Shown here in pieces: positions 14,672-22,294 of a stretch of 23,724 nucleotides of DNA. A program made the translations under genes and the position numbers. A model generated the notes under the pieces. That model was not told the origin of the DNA. It made no database searches and worked only from the letters and a program-made list of their open reading frames with translations. Within the stretch, counting starts at the first letter, position 1. Each line of letters opens with the position of its first letter. Origin of the DNA: a virus; the IMG/VR virus record IMGVR_UViG_3300023179_004813, positions 1-23,724 of that record; one strand, 5' to 3'.

Positions 14672-15227
14672 TTTCTTCTTTACTTACAATTTTACTTAAT
14701 ACTTCAATATCGGATTGTTTTAAATCTGTAAACTTTTTTGCAAAGTATACCTTTGTATGTTGTTCTTCAACAAATTGTTTACTTAATAAGTTTATATCTT
14801 CCTGACTGGCTTTTGAATAAATTTTTTTATAATAATCGTTAATATCCTTTTGTTTTGCTAAGTCATTAAGCTTTGATACTTTATTACTAATTTGAGGGAT
14901 CCATTGATGAAATTGTTTACCTAATCCTGGACTACTTGCACATAGCATAAGCCATTGCAATTTAGGATTTTTTTGTATGACTTCATTAAACAAATATTTG
15001 TTTGCATGGTATTCTGTACTTAACAGATAATAGCCTTGTACCTCAGAACTTGCCTTAACATTACTTACCCAATGTATGAGCATGAAAGGTACAAACTTTT
15101 TCTTTTGTTCTTCACTTAATCTATCATAGTACCCGTAATCTTTTTTATCTATAGCATTAAGTGCTACAAACAAATCAAAGTCAATATTTTCAAATTTTTC
15201 GTCACTATTGGTAGTTTTTTGTTTCAT
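14637..15227 (-). CDS. Conserved phage replication-region protein, possibly clamp-loader small subunit (gp62-like)
   Basis: 196 residues. Main segments are DLFVALNAIDKKDYGYYDRL (about 18-37), KFVPFMLIHWVSNV (about 44-57), YHANKYLFNEVIQKNPKLQWLML (about 73-95), a GKQFHQWIPQ segment and a helical C-terminus with SQEDINLLSKQF. The order F-x3-NAI-x-x-KK, (F/Y)VPF-M, N-K-L-Q-x2-x-L, K-x-F-x-x-W resembles the short gp62 subunits of marine T4-like phages, and the length fits T4 gp62 (187 residues). gp62 and gp44 load the gp45 clamp onto DNA. The match is weak and from memory; no gp44 or gp45 is in the window to support it. It shares one base with the upstream stop. Confidence 0.5.
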   Translation of the reverse strand: MKQKTTNSDEKFENIDFDLFVALNAIDKKDYGYYDRLSEEQKKKFVPFMLIHWVSNVKASSEVQGYYLLSTEYHANKYLFNEVIQKNPKLQWLMLCASSPGLGKQFHQWIPQISNKVSKLNDLAKQKDINDYYKKIYSKASQEDINLLSKQFVEEQHTKVYFAKKFTDLKQSDIEVLSKIVSKEEIEQYERDSGNQ

Positions 15228-15727
15228 TAAAAAGCCTGATTATAATCAACAATCTCGCAATTACGACTGATTTCCTTTACAAAGTAAATACATTTTGGCT
15301 TAGGTCCGTCTTCTATTGGAACAGATAAAAATTGGCCATTTCTTAATCTTGGAGCATACCAAGTCACATCATTCCAAATATCAATAATTTCAATTGGTTG
15401 AAAAGTTGGGCTATAGCTAGATAATGGATTAAACTCAAATGCACTGAATCCACGATCATTTAAACTGCTCAATGGTAGTGTTTCTAAATCCCCATGATCT
15501 TTTTCACCAATTAATACCTGCCAATCTACAGGCATTTTTATTGTTTTATTTCCAACTTTTAATACTAACGCAGGACTATTGAATGATTCTAAAAAGATTA
15601 ACGGGATAAAATAATAATCAACATTTTGTGGATTACTGTTATCTAGTATGGAAAATCTTAAATCATCAATTTCTTCTGGTAGTGTTTCTAGGTTGTAACT
15701 AACATTGTCTAAAAGTAATATTCTCAT
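15227..15727 (-). CDS. Conserved phage protein of unknown function, MRILLLDN family, 166 aa
   Basis: Beta-rich protein with distinctive segments: MRILLLDNVSYNLETLPEEI (1-20), VDYYFIPLIFLESFNSPALVLKVG (about 36-59), MPVDWQVLIGEKDHGDLETLPLSSLNDR (about 65-92) and WYAPRLRNGQFLSVPIEDGPKP (about 123-144). I recall proteins of this pattern in many T4-like phages of marine bacteria, but not a function. It has no enzyme motif or signal peptide. It lies between UvsW and the gp62 candidate, so a replication or transcription role is plausible. A 32-base gap to UvsW holds no clear promoter. Confidence 0.7.
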   Translation of the reverse strand: MRILLLDNVSYNLETLPEEIDDLRFSILDNSNPQNVDYYFIPLIFLESFNSPALVLKVGNKTIKMPVDWQVLIGEKDHGDLETLPLSSLNDRGFSAFEFNPLSSYSPTFQPIEIIDIWNDVTWYAPRLRNGQFLSVPIEDGPKPKCIYFVKEISRNCEIVDYNQAF

Positions 15728-15759
15728 AATTTGTAGTCTAACATAATTTTAATTAAAAA

Positions 15760-17214
15760 TCAATACGACAATTTCTCCATTGTAAAGGGATATGCCGCTT
15801 CATTATAAAAAGCTTTGCGTTGTGTTAAATGACGCTTTGCAAAACGGCAACTACTTGTTATGTCCCAAATCTGCACAAAATCTTTATCTTCTGCTTTACG
15901 AATACCTCGCCCAATGCTTTGAATTACTCTTACAAAACTTTTACCTGGTTCAATCAATACAAGATTAAAAATGCGAGGGATATTAATGCCAACAGCAGCA
16001 ACACCATAAGTAGCAACAATAACTTTATTACTGCTCGTAGCAACCTCATCATACTCCTCTTTCCTTTCAGTTAGTTTTGTCTCTCCTGAAATAAAAACAC
16101 TATCTTTGATCCTATCAACTATCTGTTTGCCAGGTAATACTCTATCAACCAATACCAATGTATTGCCACTTTTACTTATACTGGTTATTAAATTACTAAT
16201 CGTATCTAATCGCTTCTCGTTTTCAAGCAAATATTTCAACTCACTTTGGTAATTTTTAAACTCAGCATCATCCTTTAATTGAACTATATTGACATGACAC
16301 TTAGCAAGCACGCCCTTATCTTGCAATTCACTAGCGGCAAGTTTGTTAATAACAGGGCCTAAGCTTACAATAATTGACAGTCTATCATGGTCAGCTTTGG
16401 GTACTGTACCAGTTAATCCCCAACGAATTGGCACATTTGCCATTACTGATGTTAATAATTGTTTTAGTGCATCAGCCTTTGCCATATGTACTTCATCAAC
16501 AATCACACAAATTACATCTTCAATAAAGTCCGCAATTGTTATTTCTGCTACACCATTCTTGGTGTTTTTAAGTAAGTTGTTTAAACTTTGCCAAGTACAA
16601 ATCGTATGTGTCTTGCCAAACTCTTTACGATCACCAAAGTATACACCTACATCAAGACCCATATTAATATAATCAACTTCGGTCTGTGTTACTAAACTTT
16701 TATTTGGTACAATCACAATACTACGACCATATGGTTCTACTGATTTGCTTAATGCCGCAGTCATAATTGTTTTGCCTGCACCAGTTGCTACTTCTTGCAA
16801 TGATTGTGGATTGTCTAAAAAGTTGTTAATAATTTCTACTTGATAATCACGCAGTGTGATTGGTTTGCCTTCTGCTACATGACCTTTTGGCCAAAGTTTA
16901 TCAACAAAACTATCCTCGGACACTTTGTTGAAATTGAATGAATGAGAAGTTGTACGCAAGTCTTCCAATTCAATATCGTAATTACTAGCATCAAGTAGTG
17001 GTAAGATATCAGCAAGTAGATTGATATATGTTGCTCCACCAATAGAAAAATAACTTGCCTTACCGTTCCAACGACCAAGTTTCACACTAGGTAAGAATCG
17101 TGCACCTGGAACTTCAAATTCAAACTTTTTTACAAGCTTTTTACGCATGTCCAAATCAAGGTCATTGATTTTTACATTGACTTCGTCCTTTATAACGATT
17201 GTACATTTTTTCAT
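15760..17214 (-). CDS. uvsW: UvsW-like RNA-DNA and branch-migrating helicase (SF2)
   Basis: 484 residues, close to T4 UvsW. The N-terminal domain (1-110; GRWNGKASYF at 48-57 recalls the T4 FxGWDGK segment) is followed by SF2 motifs: LRDYQ (121-125, Q-motif region), Walker A ATGAGKT (143-149), DEVH (240-243), LTGTV (267-271) and motif VI QSIGRGIRK near the C-terminus. In T4, UvsW unwinds R-loops and branched DNA and switches replication from origin-dependent to recombination-dependent. The gene starts 4 bases inside the upstream 346-aa gene (ATGA), so the two are probably made together. Confidence 0.94.
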   Translation of the reverse strand: MKKCTIVIKDEVNVKINDLDLDMRKKLVKKFEFEVPGARFLPSVKLGRWNGKASYFSIGGATYINLLADILPLLDASNYDIELEDLRTTSHSFNFNKVSEDSFVDKLWPKGHVAEGKPITLRDYQVEIINNFLDNPQSLQEVATGAGKTIMTAALSKSVEPYGRSIVIVPNKSLVTQTEVDYINMGLDVGVYFGDRKEFGKTHTICTWQSLNNLLKNTKNGVAEITIADFIEDVICVIVDEVHMAKADALKQLLTSVMANVPIRWGLTGTVPKADHDRLSIIVSLGPVINKLAASELQDKGVLAKCHVNIVQLKDDAEFKNYQSELKYLLENEKRLDTISNLITSISKSGNTLVLVDRVLPGKQIVDRIKDSVFISGETKLTERKEEYDEVATSSNKVIVATYGVAAVGINIPRIFNLVLIEPGKSFVRVIQSIGRGIRKAEDKDFVQIWDITSSCRFAKRHLTQRKAFYNEAAYPFTMEKLSY

Positions 17215-18251
17215 AGTTTAACTGGGGTAGAATTTGTTATTGTTATACATTTTAAAATTTCCTCTGATACAACAAAGGGTAAATAATCTGATCCTTTAAT
17301 ATTAGCTTTTAACAACACTGAATGCTTTGTGGGTTTAGTAATATTTGCTGTACTAACTTGATATGAATCTATCGTAAAATGTTCAGTCAATTTTTCTAGG
17401 AACATTTTATTAAGACTAGTGAATCTCATATTGCAAATTATATTGCTAATATTTAATGCTTTAAAGTAAGTTATAAGTGTGCTTGTTTCACTTACGTCAA
17501 AGCTGCTATTTACTTGACCAGCAAATTTTTTAAACTTATTGTTTCCAGTAACACTTTCATCAATAGTAATTCCATATAAACTAAGTTTAAGTAATGTGTT
17601 TGGATCATCATTAAAATCAATATCTTTTGTTGCCTCAATAATATGTTTATTAGCACCAATGATATAATAACTATTGTTAATTTTTTTATAGGTAGGATCT
17701 GTTATTGTATCAATAAGCGAATTTCTTAAATCAATCAGTGATTGCGATTTAACGCAATAGTTAGTATTGTAAAACATAGGAACTATTTTATTAACCAATA
17801 ACAGATTGTAAGCTGTAGCTTTTCCAACATACATCTTTTGTGCTTTAGACCAAACTAATATACCATGTGGCCTAGTGGTATATGTTTTTTCAATATGATT
17901 ATGCCAAGTGTCAATAAATTTTTTATTGAATGGCAATCGTAATTTTAGTTCATTATTCTCTATAGACACAAACGCTTCAGTGTGTTCTTTATCACTATCA
18001 ATTTGTTCTACAGTCCAATCTAAATTAATTATAGCTTCGGCGCTCACACCCAATCCTTTAAGTTGTTTTTTGTACTTCATAACAAGCTTTTCAAACAACT
18101 GATTTTGATTAGTTGTTATGTAGTTGTTTTTTGCCAATAGTAACAATAGGTTATTTAAGAACCTATAATCGTACTTGTTAAGTCGCAAACTATTTGTTAT
18201 AACAGTTTGTAAAAATTCTTCACGGTTTTTAAACATCATAGTATTATACAT
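17211..18251 (-). CDS. UvsW-coupled phage protein with possible HARP-like segment, 346 aa
   Basis: No family is recognised with confidence. Residues about 92-150 show a strand-helix-strand unit, FVSIENNELKLRLPFNKKFI then GILVWSKAQKMYVGKATAYN. Its spacing recalls the HARP domain (fxVxFPYxxxLIxxLK ... W...W..P...), which in SMARCAL1 helps anneal DNA strands and sits beside an SF2 helicase. Here it would be a separate protein overlapping UvsW by 4 bases. The N-terminus is helical and Asn/Leu-rich; the C-terminal half is alternating helix and strand. The start at 18251 is the first Met; M5 or M6 are possible. The HARP idea is inference from a short pattern. Confidence 0.6.
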   Translation of the reverse strand: MYNTMMFKNREEFLQTVITNSLRLNKYDYRFLNNLLLLLAKNNYITTNQNQLFEKLVMKYKKQLKGLGVSAEAIINLDWTVEQIDSDKEHTEAFVSIENNELKLRLPFNKKFIDTWHNHIEKTYTTRPHGILVWSKAQKMYVGKATAYNLLLVNKIVPMFYNTNYCVKSQSLIDLRNSLIDTITDPTYKKINNSYYIIGANKHIIEATKDIDFNDDPNTLLKLSLYGITIDESVTGNNKFKKFAGQVNSSFDVSETSTLITYFKALNISNIICNMRFTSLNKMFLEKLTEHFTIDSYQVSTANITKPTKHSVLLKANIKGSDYLPFVVSEEILKCITITNSTPVKL

Positions 18252-18281
18252 GCCAGTTAATTACTTAGCAAGAAATAAGGC

Positions 18282-18305
18282 AAAAAAAGGGAGCATAAGC
18301 TCCCT
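18282..18305 (-). terminator. Intrinsic terminator of the AAA ATPase gene
   Basis: AGGGAGC and GCTCCCT (18288-18305) form a 7-bp stem with a 4-base loop, followed on the minus strand by a T-run (18282-18288). It lies 18 bases after the stop at 18323 and before the 346-aa gene, so the UvsW unit probably needs its own promoter or read-through. Confidence 0.85.
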
Positions 18306-18322
18306 AAAAAGTTGCTGATAGT

Positions 18323-19348
18323 TTAGCGTTTCATTACTGTAGATTCAGCAAGAATACGCCAGTTGTTAGGAGAAACTTTAACTAAATCAGCAATCTTAAG
18401 TGCCATACGCAATGACAACTCACGCAGTTTGTTTTTATTAGCCAGCATAAAATCAAGAATCAAATCACCTTGCATTTGTTCAAAGTTATAGTCTTTGAAC
18501 AAACCACCATCGGTGTCACGGTGTACTTGTTTGATACGCAAAATCTTGTCACGCTCACTATCAATAGTGAGGTCAAGAAAGTGACAACGACTTTGTAATG
18601 CTTCCAAATGATCCTGCAATTTTTTGGACTTAAGATTCTCAAACTTCAAGTTGGTGATAAAAATTGCTGAACCCTTAAACTCAAACTGATCGGGCACACC
18701 CTCACGGCGTAACATAGCACTGTCACTATTCCAGCAAATACGCCTACGCTTACCTGAATCAAGTGCGGCTTTAAGAATGTTCAGTGCTAGATCGTCCTGA
18801 AAAACTGAATCACAGTCATCAAAGACCAAGACGTTTTTAGGATCACTGTATTTGAATAGTGTGCAATACAGCCCTATTGGGGTCATTGCACCTTTCACAA
18901 TTTCAAATCTTACCTTTTTACCTGCAAGCTTGTCAAAAAGTGCTGCCTTTTCAAGTTGGGTTTCTACCCCGAAACTTTTGCCTACGCCAGGAGGTCCACT
19001 TACGATCATTGCACGGATATCACCTGAAATACAAGCTTTACTCATCTCGTCCAAAATCGCAAACCTGGTAGCAATACGATTCATTGCCTCTTCATCGGAC
19101 TCGGTGACAACGGGCTTGCGAAATTCTACAGTATTTGACTGCATAAGTTCTCCATCAATAAATTCAAAATCACTAATATTATCTACTTTTACTTTTACAT
19201 TGTCAATGCTAATGGCAAACTGTCCATTGTTTTTTACAGTGACATAATTTCCTTTTACACCCTTTGTGAAACCTTTTACTAGAGTAAATTCTGTGTTTAT
19301 AACTGGAAGATTACGATATGTGCCATTTAATATGCGAATCGTTGACAT
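18323..19348 (-). CDS. AAA-family ATPase, 341 aa
   Basis: The N-terminal 75 residues are beta-rich (ILNGTYRNLPVI, VKGNYVTVKNNG), like a small KOW/SH3-type domain. The AAA core follows: Walker A SGPPGVGKS (about 116-124), Walker B VLVFDDCDS (about 172-180), a sensor 1-like FITNL (about 230-234) and LEALQSRCHFLDL (about 244-256). This type of single-AAA protein is frequent in T4-like marine phages; its target is not known to me. It is not the gp44 clamp loader, since the RFC-type motifs are absent. An AGGGAA ribosome binding site lies about 5 bases before the ATG. The gene ends in a strong terminator. Remodelling or quality control of a protein complex is the general AAA role. Confidence 0.85.
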   Translation of the reverse strand: MSTIRILNGTYRNLPVINTEFTLVKGFTKGVKGNYVTVKNNGQFAISIDNVKVKVDNISDFEFIDGELMQSNTVEFRKPVVTESDEEAMNRIATRFAILDEMSKACISGDIRAMIVSGPPGVGKSFGVETQLEKAALFDKLAGKKVRFEIVKGAMTPIGLYCTLFKYSDPKNVLVFDDCDSVFQDDLALNILKAALDSGKRRRICWNSDSAMLRREGVPDQFEFKGSAIFITNLKFENLKSKKLQDHLEALQSRCHFLDLTIDSERDKILRIKQVHRDTDGGLFKDYNFEQMQGDLILDFMLANKNKLRELSLRMALKIADLVKVSPNNWRILAESTVMKR

Positions 19349-19385
19349 TACTGTTCCCTGTTAATCAGTTTCAATACTGTGTATT

Positions 19386-19577
19386 TTACACCCTTGCTGA
19401 TTTATTGTCAAGCCAAAACTTGTCAGAAAGAACATAATTTTGGGTATCTTTTGGTAAAAAAGATAGCAAGTCGTTGACTTTTACATTACAAAGTAGTGAA
19501 AAAATCGCATCAGTTTGACCCTCAGCAATATCTTGCTCAATCTGTTCCAAAACTACAGAAATAAGTTGGTCTTTCAT
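19386..19577 (-). CDS. Small acidic phage protein, MKDQLISVVLEQI, 63 aa
   Basis: The start at 19577 is chosen because GAGG lies 5 bases before this ATG and the protein then begins with the amphipathic MKDQLISVVLEQIEQDIAEG. The frame is open upstream to an ATG at 19631 that overlaps the previous stop by 4 bases (81 residues), so a longer, coupled form is possible. The pattern (helix, DIAEG, TDAIFSLL, LLSFLP) matches short acidic proteins common in marine T4-like phages, function unknown. A short gap (19349-19385) to the AAA gene shows nothing clear. Confidence 0.65.
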   Translation of the reverse strand: MKDQLISVVLEQIEQDIAEGQTDAIFSLLCNVKVNDLLSFLPKDTQNYVLSDKFWLDNKSARV

Positions 19578-19627
19578 AGCTTCCTCACACATTGAAAACA
19601 ACAGTATAACAAGGTTTGGAATTACTG

Positions 19628-19882
19628 TCAATCCATCAATTTAGCGACAATAATCAGTTTTTCAAGATGGTCAATACTGTTTCTAAGCTTGTTTGAGGGT
19701 TCTTCTAATTGGTAACGTTTTGTGTGGTGCCTGCAACTAGTTTCTAGTTTGCTCAAATCAGTGACCATACACTCAATGTTTTTAAGCATTTTGTGTAGGT
19801 CTGGGTTATATCGTATAGTTTTAAGGTCACTGCGAAGTTTATCGCAGTGCCTTCTTGCAATTAACGCTGTAAAATCTTCCAT
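19628..19882 (-). CDS. Small helical phage protein of unknown function, 84 aa
   Basis: Predicted all-helical and basic, with heptad-like leucines (LHKMLKNIECMVTDLSKL, about 29-46; LRNSIDHLEKLIIVAKL, about 66-82). It has three Cys and several His (C-R-H-H around 50-53), which might bind metal, but no family is recognised. The start codon lies inside the 3' arm of a hairpin (19881-19909), and a perfect late promoter (19907-19914) would start transcription at the end of the 5' arm. The AGGG close to the ATG is nearer than usual (1 base), so initiation is odd. Confidence 0.55.
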   Translation of the reverse strand: MEDFTALIARRHCDKLRSDLKTIRYNPDLHKMLKNIECMVTDLSKLETSCRHHTKRYQLEEPSNKLRNSIDHLEKLIIVAKLMD

Positions 19883-19909
19883 ACCCTAAGTATATCACAC
19901 TTTGGGTAT
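19881..19909 (-). promoter_or_regulatory. Hairpin covering the start codon of the 84-aa gene
   Basis: Minus-strand arms ATACCCAAAG (19909-19900) and CTTAGGGTAT (19890-19881) pair at 9 of 10 positions around a 9-base loop. The 3' arm contains the AGGG and the AT of the start codon. On long transcripts reading through from ahpC-ahpD the start site would be hidden; it also could act as a weak terminator of ahpD, but no T-run follows. Confidence 0.45.
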
Positions 19910-19914
19910 TTATA
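19907..19914 (-). promoter_or_regulatory. Perfect T4-type late promoter TATAAATA
   Basis: Exact octamer on the minus strand in the 37-base gap between ahpD (stop at 19920) and the 84-aa gene. With T4 spacing the transcript would start near 19901, at the end of the 5' arm of the hairpin described above, leaving the start codon free. Confidence 0.65.
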
Positions 19915-19919
19915 ACAAG

Positions 19920-20435
19920 TTACATGGCTATTTTATTAATTGCCCCTATTACGCTTGCAATTTTACCAACTGCTTGTAGTTGTTGTACTGTCATGCCTTC
20001 TTTTTTTAGTAAGTCATAATGTGACTTAACACAAAAATGACACTTACCAACAACACTAGCCGCCAATGCGTACATTTCAAACTTAGCCTTGCTTACGCCA
20101 CCATGTGTAGCATATATGTTCATACGCAATCCTGGGGGCATTCCTTTTAATGATGCATCATCTGCCATTTCAACAAATGGGTAATAAATGTTATTCATAC
20201 CCATTAATGCCGCTGCTGCTTTTGCTGCCGTGGCTTCTGTTGTTCCTTTTAATAGACCTTGCAATTCAATATCAAGTGCCAAATCTCCGTTAGAACTTGC
20301 AATGGCTGCAGCCAATGCACAAGCATGTGCATCAACTTCATCTAAACCACTGCGATTAATTACTGCATCTAAGTTCAAACGAATATCTTTAGCGTGATCA
20401 GGAATTGCATTCTTTAATGTGTCTACCCAACTCAT
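19920..20435 (-). CDS. ahpD: AhpD-type alkylhydroperoxidase / AhpC reductase
   Basis: 171 residues, the normal AhpD length. The active site is E120, C132-x2-C135 (GKCHFCVKSH) and H139, equivalent to Glu118, Cys130, Cys133 and His137 of the Mycobacterium tuberculosis enzyme. The CxxC accepts electrons and reduces AhpC; the protein itself also breaks down hydroperoxides. Other conserved segments are PDHAKDIRLNLD (12-23), ALMGMNNIYYPFVEM (76-90) and RMNIYATHGGV (104-114). It follows ahpC with a 4-base overlap (20432-20435), the classic coupled arrangement. Sequence style resembles proteobacterial AhpD, suggesting acquisition from a host. Confidence 0.95.
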   Translation of the reverse strand: MSWVDTLKNAIPDHAKDIRLNLDAVINRSGLDEVDAHACALAAAIASSNGDLALDIELQGLLKGTTEATAAKAAAALMGMNNIYYPFVEMADDASLKGMPPGLRMNIYATHGGVSKAKFEMYALAASVVGKCHFCVKSHYDLLKKEGMTVQQLQAVGKIASVIGAINKIAM

Positions 20436-21025
20436 AGGGTATCACCGCCAATTGGACGACTACATGGACACAATTCACCAGTTTGTAATGCGTCAAGAAT
20501 ACGCAAAGTTTCATCTGGGTTACGACCAACATCTAAGTTATTAACTGTAACATGTTGAATAACATTGTTTGGATCAATGATAAATGTTGCTCTTAGTGCT
20601 GCACCTGCTGGTTTATAGAAAATACCAAGTTGTTGTGCTAGACCTTCTGGTAGTCTGCGTTCCCACTTATCTACTTCTAAATTATAATTTTCATCTGCTT
20701 CACGTGCTGTATCCGCAAACATCCAACTATTAGTTTTCTTTAAATCTTCATGTGCGTTACGCCATGCTAATTTACAGAATTCATTGTCTGTACTACCAAT
20801 CAATAATACTGCATCACGGTCAGCAAAGTCTTTATTAAGCTTATCATATGCTACAATTTCTGTAGGGCATACAAAAGTAAAGTCTTTGGGGTAGTATACG
20901 ACAACTTTCCACTTACCTTCAAATGATTTTTCTGTGATTGTTTCAAATGCGTTGTCTGGGGTTAGTGCGCCTGGCTTTACGCCTGTCATTGCGAAAGGCT
21001 TGATTTTATCGCCTACTGTTTTCAT
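20432..21025 (-). CDS. ahpC: Peroxiredoxin AhpC (AhpD-dependent type)
   Basis: 197 residues from the ATG at 21025, chosen because AAGGAG lies 7 bases upstream and MKTVGDKIKPF is the usual AhpC start; the frame is open for 10 more codons to 21055. The peroxidatic Cys is C53 in FTFVCPTE, with ATFIIDP and the RNPDETLRILDALQ helix behind it. The C-terminus ELCPCSRP has two Cys (C186, C188), the CxC resolving arrangement known from mycobacterial AhpC that is recharged by AhpD rather than AhpF. That fits the ahpD gene directly downstream. It reduces hydrogen peroxide, organic peroxides and peroxynitrite in the cytoplasm. The DTAREADENYNLEVDKWERR region (about 102-121) has extra residues compared with mycobacterial AhpC. 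Confidence 0.95.
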   Translation of the reverse strand: MKTVGDKIKPFAMTGVKPGALTPDNAFETITEKSFEGKWKVVVYYPKDFTFVCPTEIVAYDKLNKDFADRDAVLLIGSTDNEFCKLAWRNAHEDLKKTNSWMFADTAREADENYNLEVDKWERRLPEGLAQQLGIFYKPAGAALRATFIIDPNNVIQHVTVNNLDVGRNPDETLRILDALQTGELCPCSRPIGGDTL

Positions 21026-21055
21026 ACTTTTCTCCTTGTGTGTGTAATTGTACAA

Positions 21056-21063
21056 TATTTATC
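21056..21063 (-). promoter_or_regulatory. Late-promoter-like octamer GATAAATA before ahpC
   Basis: One base from the late consensus, in the gap between the zinc-ribbon gene and ahpC, 31 bases before the ahpC ATG. It would let ahpC-ahpD be expressed late, apart from the upstream phosphate and lipid genes. Confidence 0.45.
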
Positions 21064-21075
21064 TTAGACAAACAA

Positions 21076-21282
21076 CTAAATTGGTTGCCATTTATTTAGT
21101 GGACATTTAGCTTTTGCTAGTTTTGATTTTGCTGGCATATAACAACCACATTTTTTACAAATATCAAGTGTTTTGTTATATTCTTCGCAACTATTACAAA
21201 TAGCAATTCTTTCATCGCCTACTTCTGATGATACAAAGCGAAGTGCTACCTGATTTTTAAGTTTGTCCACTAGATTAGTCAT
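21076..21282 (-). CDS. Small zinc-ribbon phage protein, 68 aa
   Basis: Six cysteines in the order C29-x2-C32 (CNSC), C42-x2-C45-x-C47 (CKKCGC) and C60 (AKCPLNKW), which would bind one zinc ion in a ribbon. The pattern RIAICNSC...CKKCGCYMPAKSKL...CPLNKW is, as I recall, a common single-domain protein of T4-like marine phages (DUF6171-like). The N-terminal 25 residues form a helix. No role is known; a protein or nucleic-acid contact is the usual guess. It lies 19 bases after the glycosyltransferase gene and before the ahpC promoter-like site. Confidence 0.8.
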   Translation of the reverse strand: MTNLVDKLKNQVALRFVSSEVGDERIAICNSCEEYNKTLDICKKCGCYMPAKSKLAKAKCPLNKWQPI

Positions 21283-21301
21283 AGTTTATTTAATCACCCA
21301 T

Positions 21302-22294
21302 TCATGCCTCTAATAAATTATTTTTAAATATTTTCCAAGCTTCATCCCAGCTGTACTTTGTACTATGTTTTTCAACCTCATAACGGTCTAAGGTTAAACA
21401 TTCAGTTATTGCTTGTTTTAAATTGTTTCTTAAGAAACCTGTTACGCCTTGATCAACAACATCTAATGGTCCCTGACAGGGATAAGCAGCAACAGGAGTT
21501 CCACATGCCATTGCTTCAATCATAACAATACCAAATGTTTCCCAACGACTAGGAAAAACAAAAACATCAGCATTTGCATAATATGTAGCAAGTTCAACTC
21601 CTGTTTTAAACCCAACAAATTCAACATCAGGGTATTTACTTTCAAGTTCTTTACGATAAGGACCATCTCCAACCATAATTTTATGTGCGTGAAAATAGTC
21701 AATATCACAAAAATCATCTAAATTCTTTTCTTTACTTATTCTACTGACACAAACAAGATTTAATTTTTCTGCTGTTTTCGTTCTTAATTTTGAAGTAAAT
21801 ATAGTTCTATCTACTCCCCTAGTCCATGGGACAAGATTTTTTAATCCTTTTTGTTGTAATTGTTCCACCATAGATTGTGTTGTTGTTAGTACCTTACCTG
21901 TATGTTTGTGAAACCATTTTATGTAACGCCAAGTAATTGATTCAGGAAGCCCAACCAAGGTATATAGTCCTTCAGGGAATTTAGTATGATAAGCAGTATT
22001 GTAACGATAATTATGTTTTGTAAGATATGCTCTAGCCCACAGACCAACAGGACCCTCTGTGGCGATATGGATATGATCCGGACATATCTCCTCAATCTTT
22101 TCGCCCATCTTCCTCGGAAAGGCAATCTTGACTTCGTTATAGACAGGGCAATCAAAGTGGCGGAACTCATCGGGAGTAATATAAATAAACCTATAACCAT
22201 CCAAAATCGCACACGCTTCAATATTTTTGTAAGTAGTAACAACACCATTAATTTGATCCTGTAAATTATCTGTTATAATTAATATTTTTCTCAC
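21302..22294 (-). CDS. agt: GT4 glycosyltransferase, Agt-like (glycolipid synthesis)
   Basis: 330 residues with the GT-B fold. The N-terminal domain shows DNLQDQINGVVTTY (9-22), IATEGPVGLWARAY (77-90) and AYHTKFPE (101-108). The C-terminal nucleotide-sugar domain shows TRGVD (158-162), SRISKEKNL (184-192), VGDGP (208-212) and the E-x7-E motif (E252, E260) in SRWETFGIVMIEAMACGTP. The EGP, YHTKFPE and RGVD set is typical of the alpha-glycosyltransferases that put glucose or glucuronate on diacylglycerol (Agt) and of MgtA-type mannosyltransferases. Its place after a PlcP-like gene favours Agt, since plcP-agt is the known lipid-renovation pair of phosphate-limited bacteria. The start is GTG at 22292-22294: the ATG two bases earlier runs straight into a stop. 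Confidence 0.8.
   Translation of the reverse strand: MRKILIITDNLQDQINGVVTTYKNIEACAILDGYRFIYITPDEFRHFDCPVYNEVKIAFPRKMGEKIEEICPDHIHIATEGPVGLWARAYLTKHNYRYNTAYHTKFPEGLYTLVGLPESITWRYIKWFHKHTGKVLTTTQSMVEQLQQKGLKNLVPWTRGVDRTIFTSKLRTKTAEKLNLVCVSRISKEKNLDDFCDIDYFHAHKIMVGDGPYRKELESKYPDVEFVGFKTGVELATYYANADVFVFPSRWETFGIVMIEAMACGTPVAAYPCQGPLDVVDQGVTGFLRNNLKQAITECLTLDRYEVEKHSTKYSWDEAWKIFKNNLLEA

Noticed and set aside
18852-19247. Long plus-strand open frame opposite the AAA ATPase
   Set aside because: It is the reverse reading of a gene with clear Walker motifs; the product has no recognisable pattern.
22180-22187. Perfect TATAAATA on the plus strand
   Set aside because: It lies inside the glycosyltransferase gene, antisense, with no plus-strand gene after it. 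It shows that chance matches occur in this AT-rich DNA.
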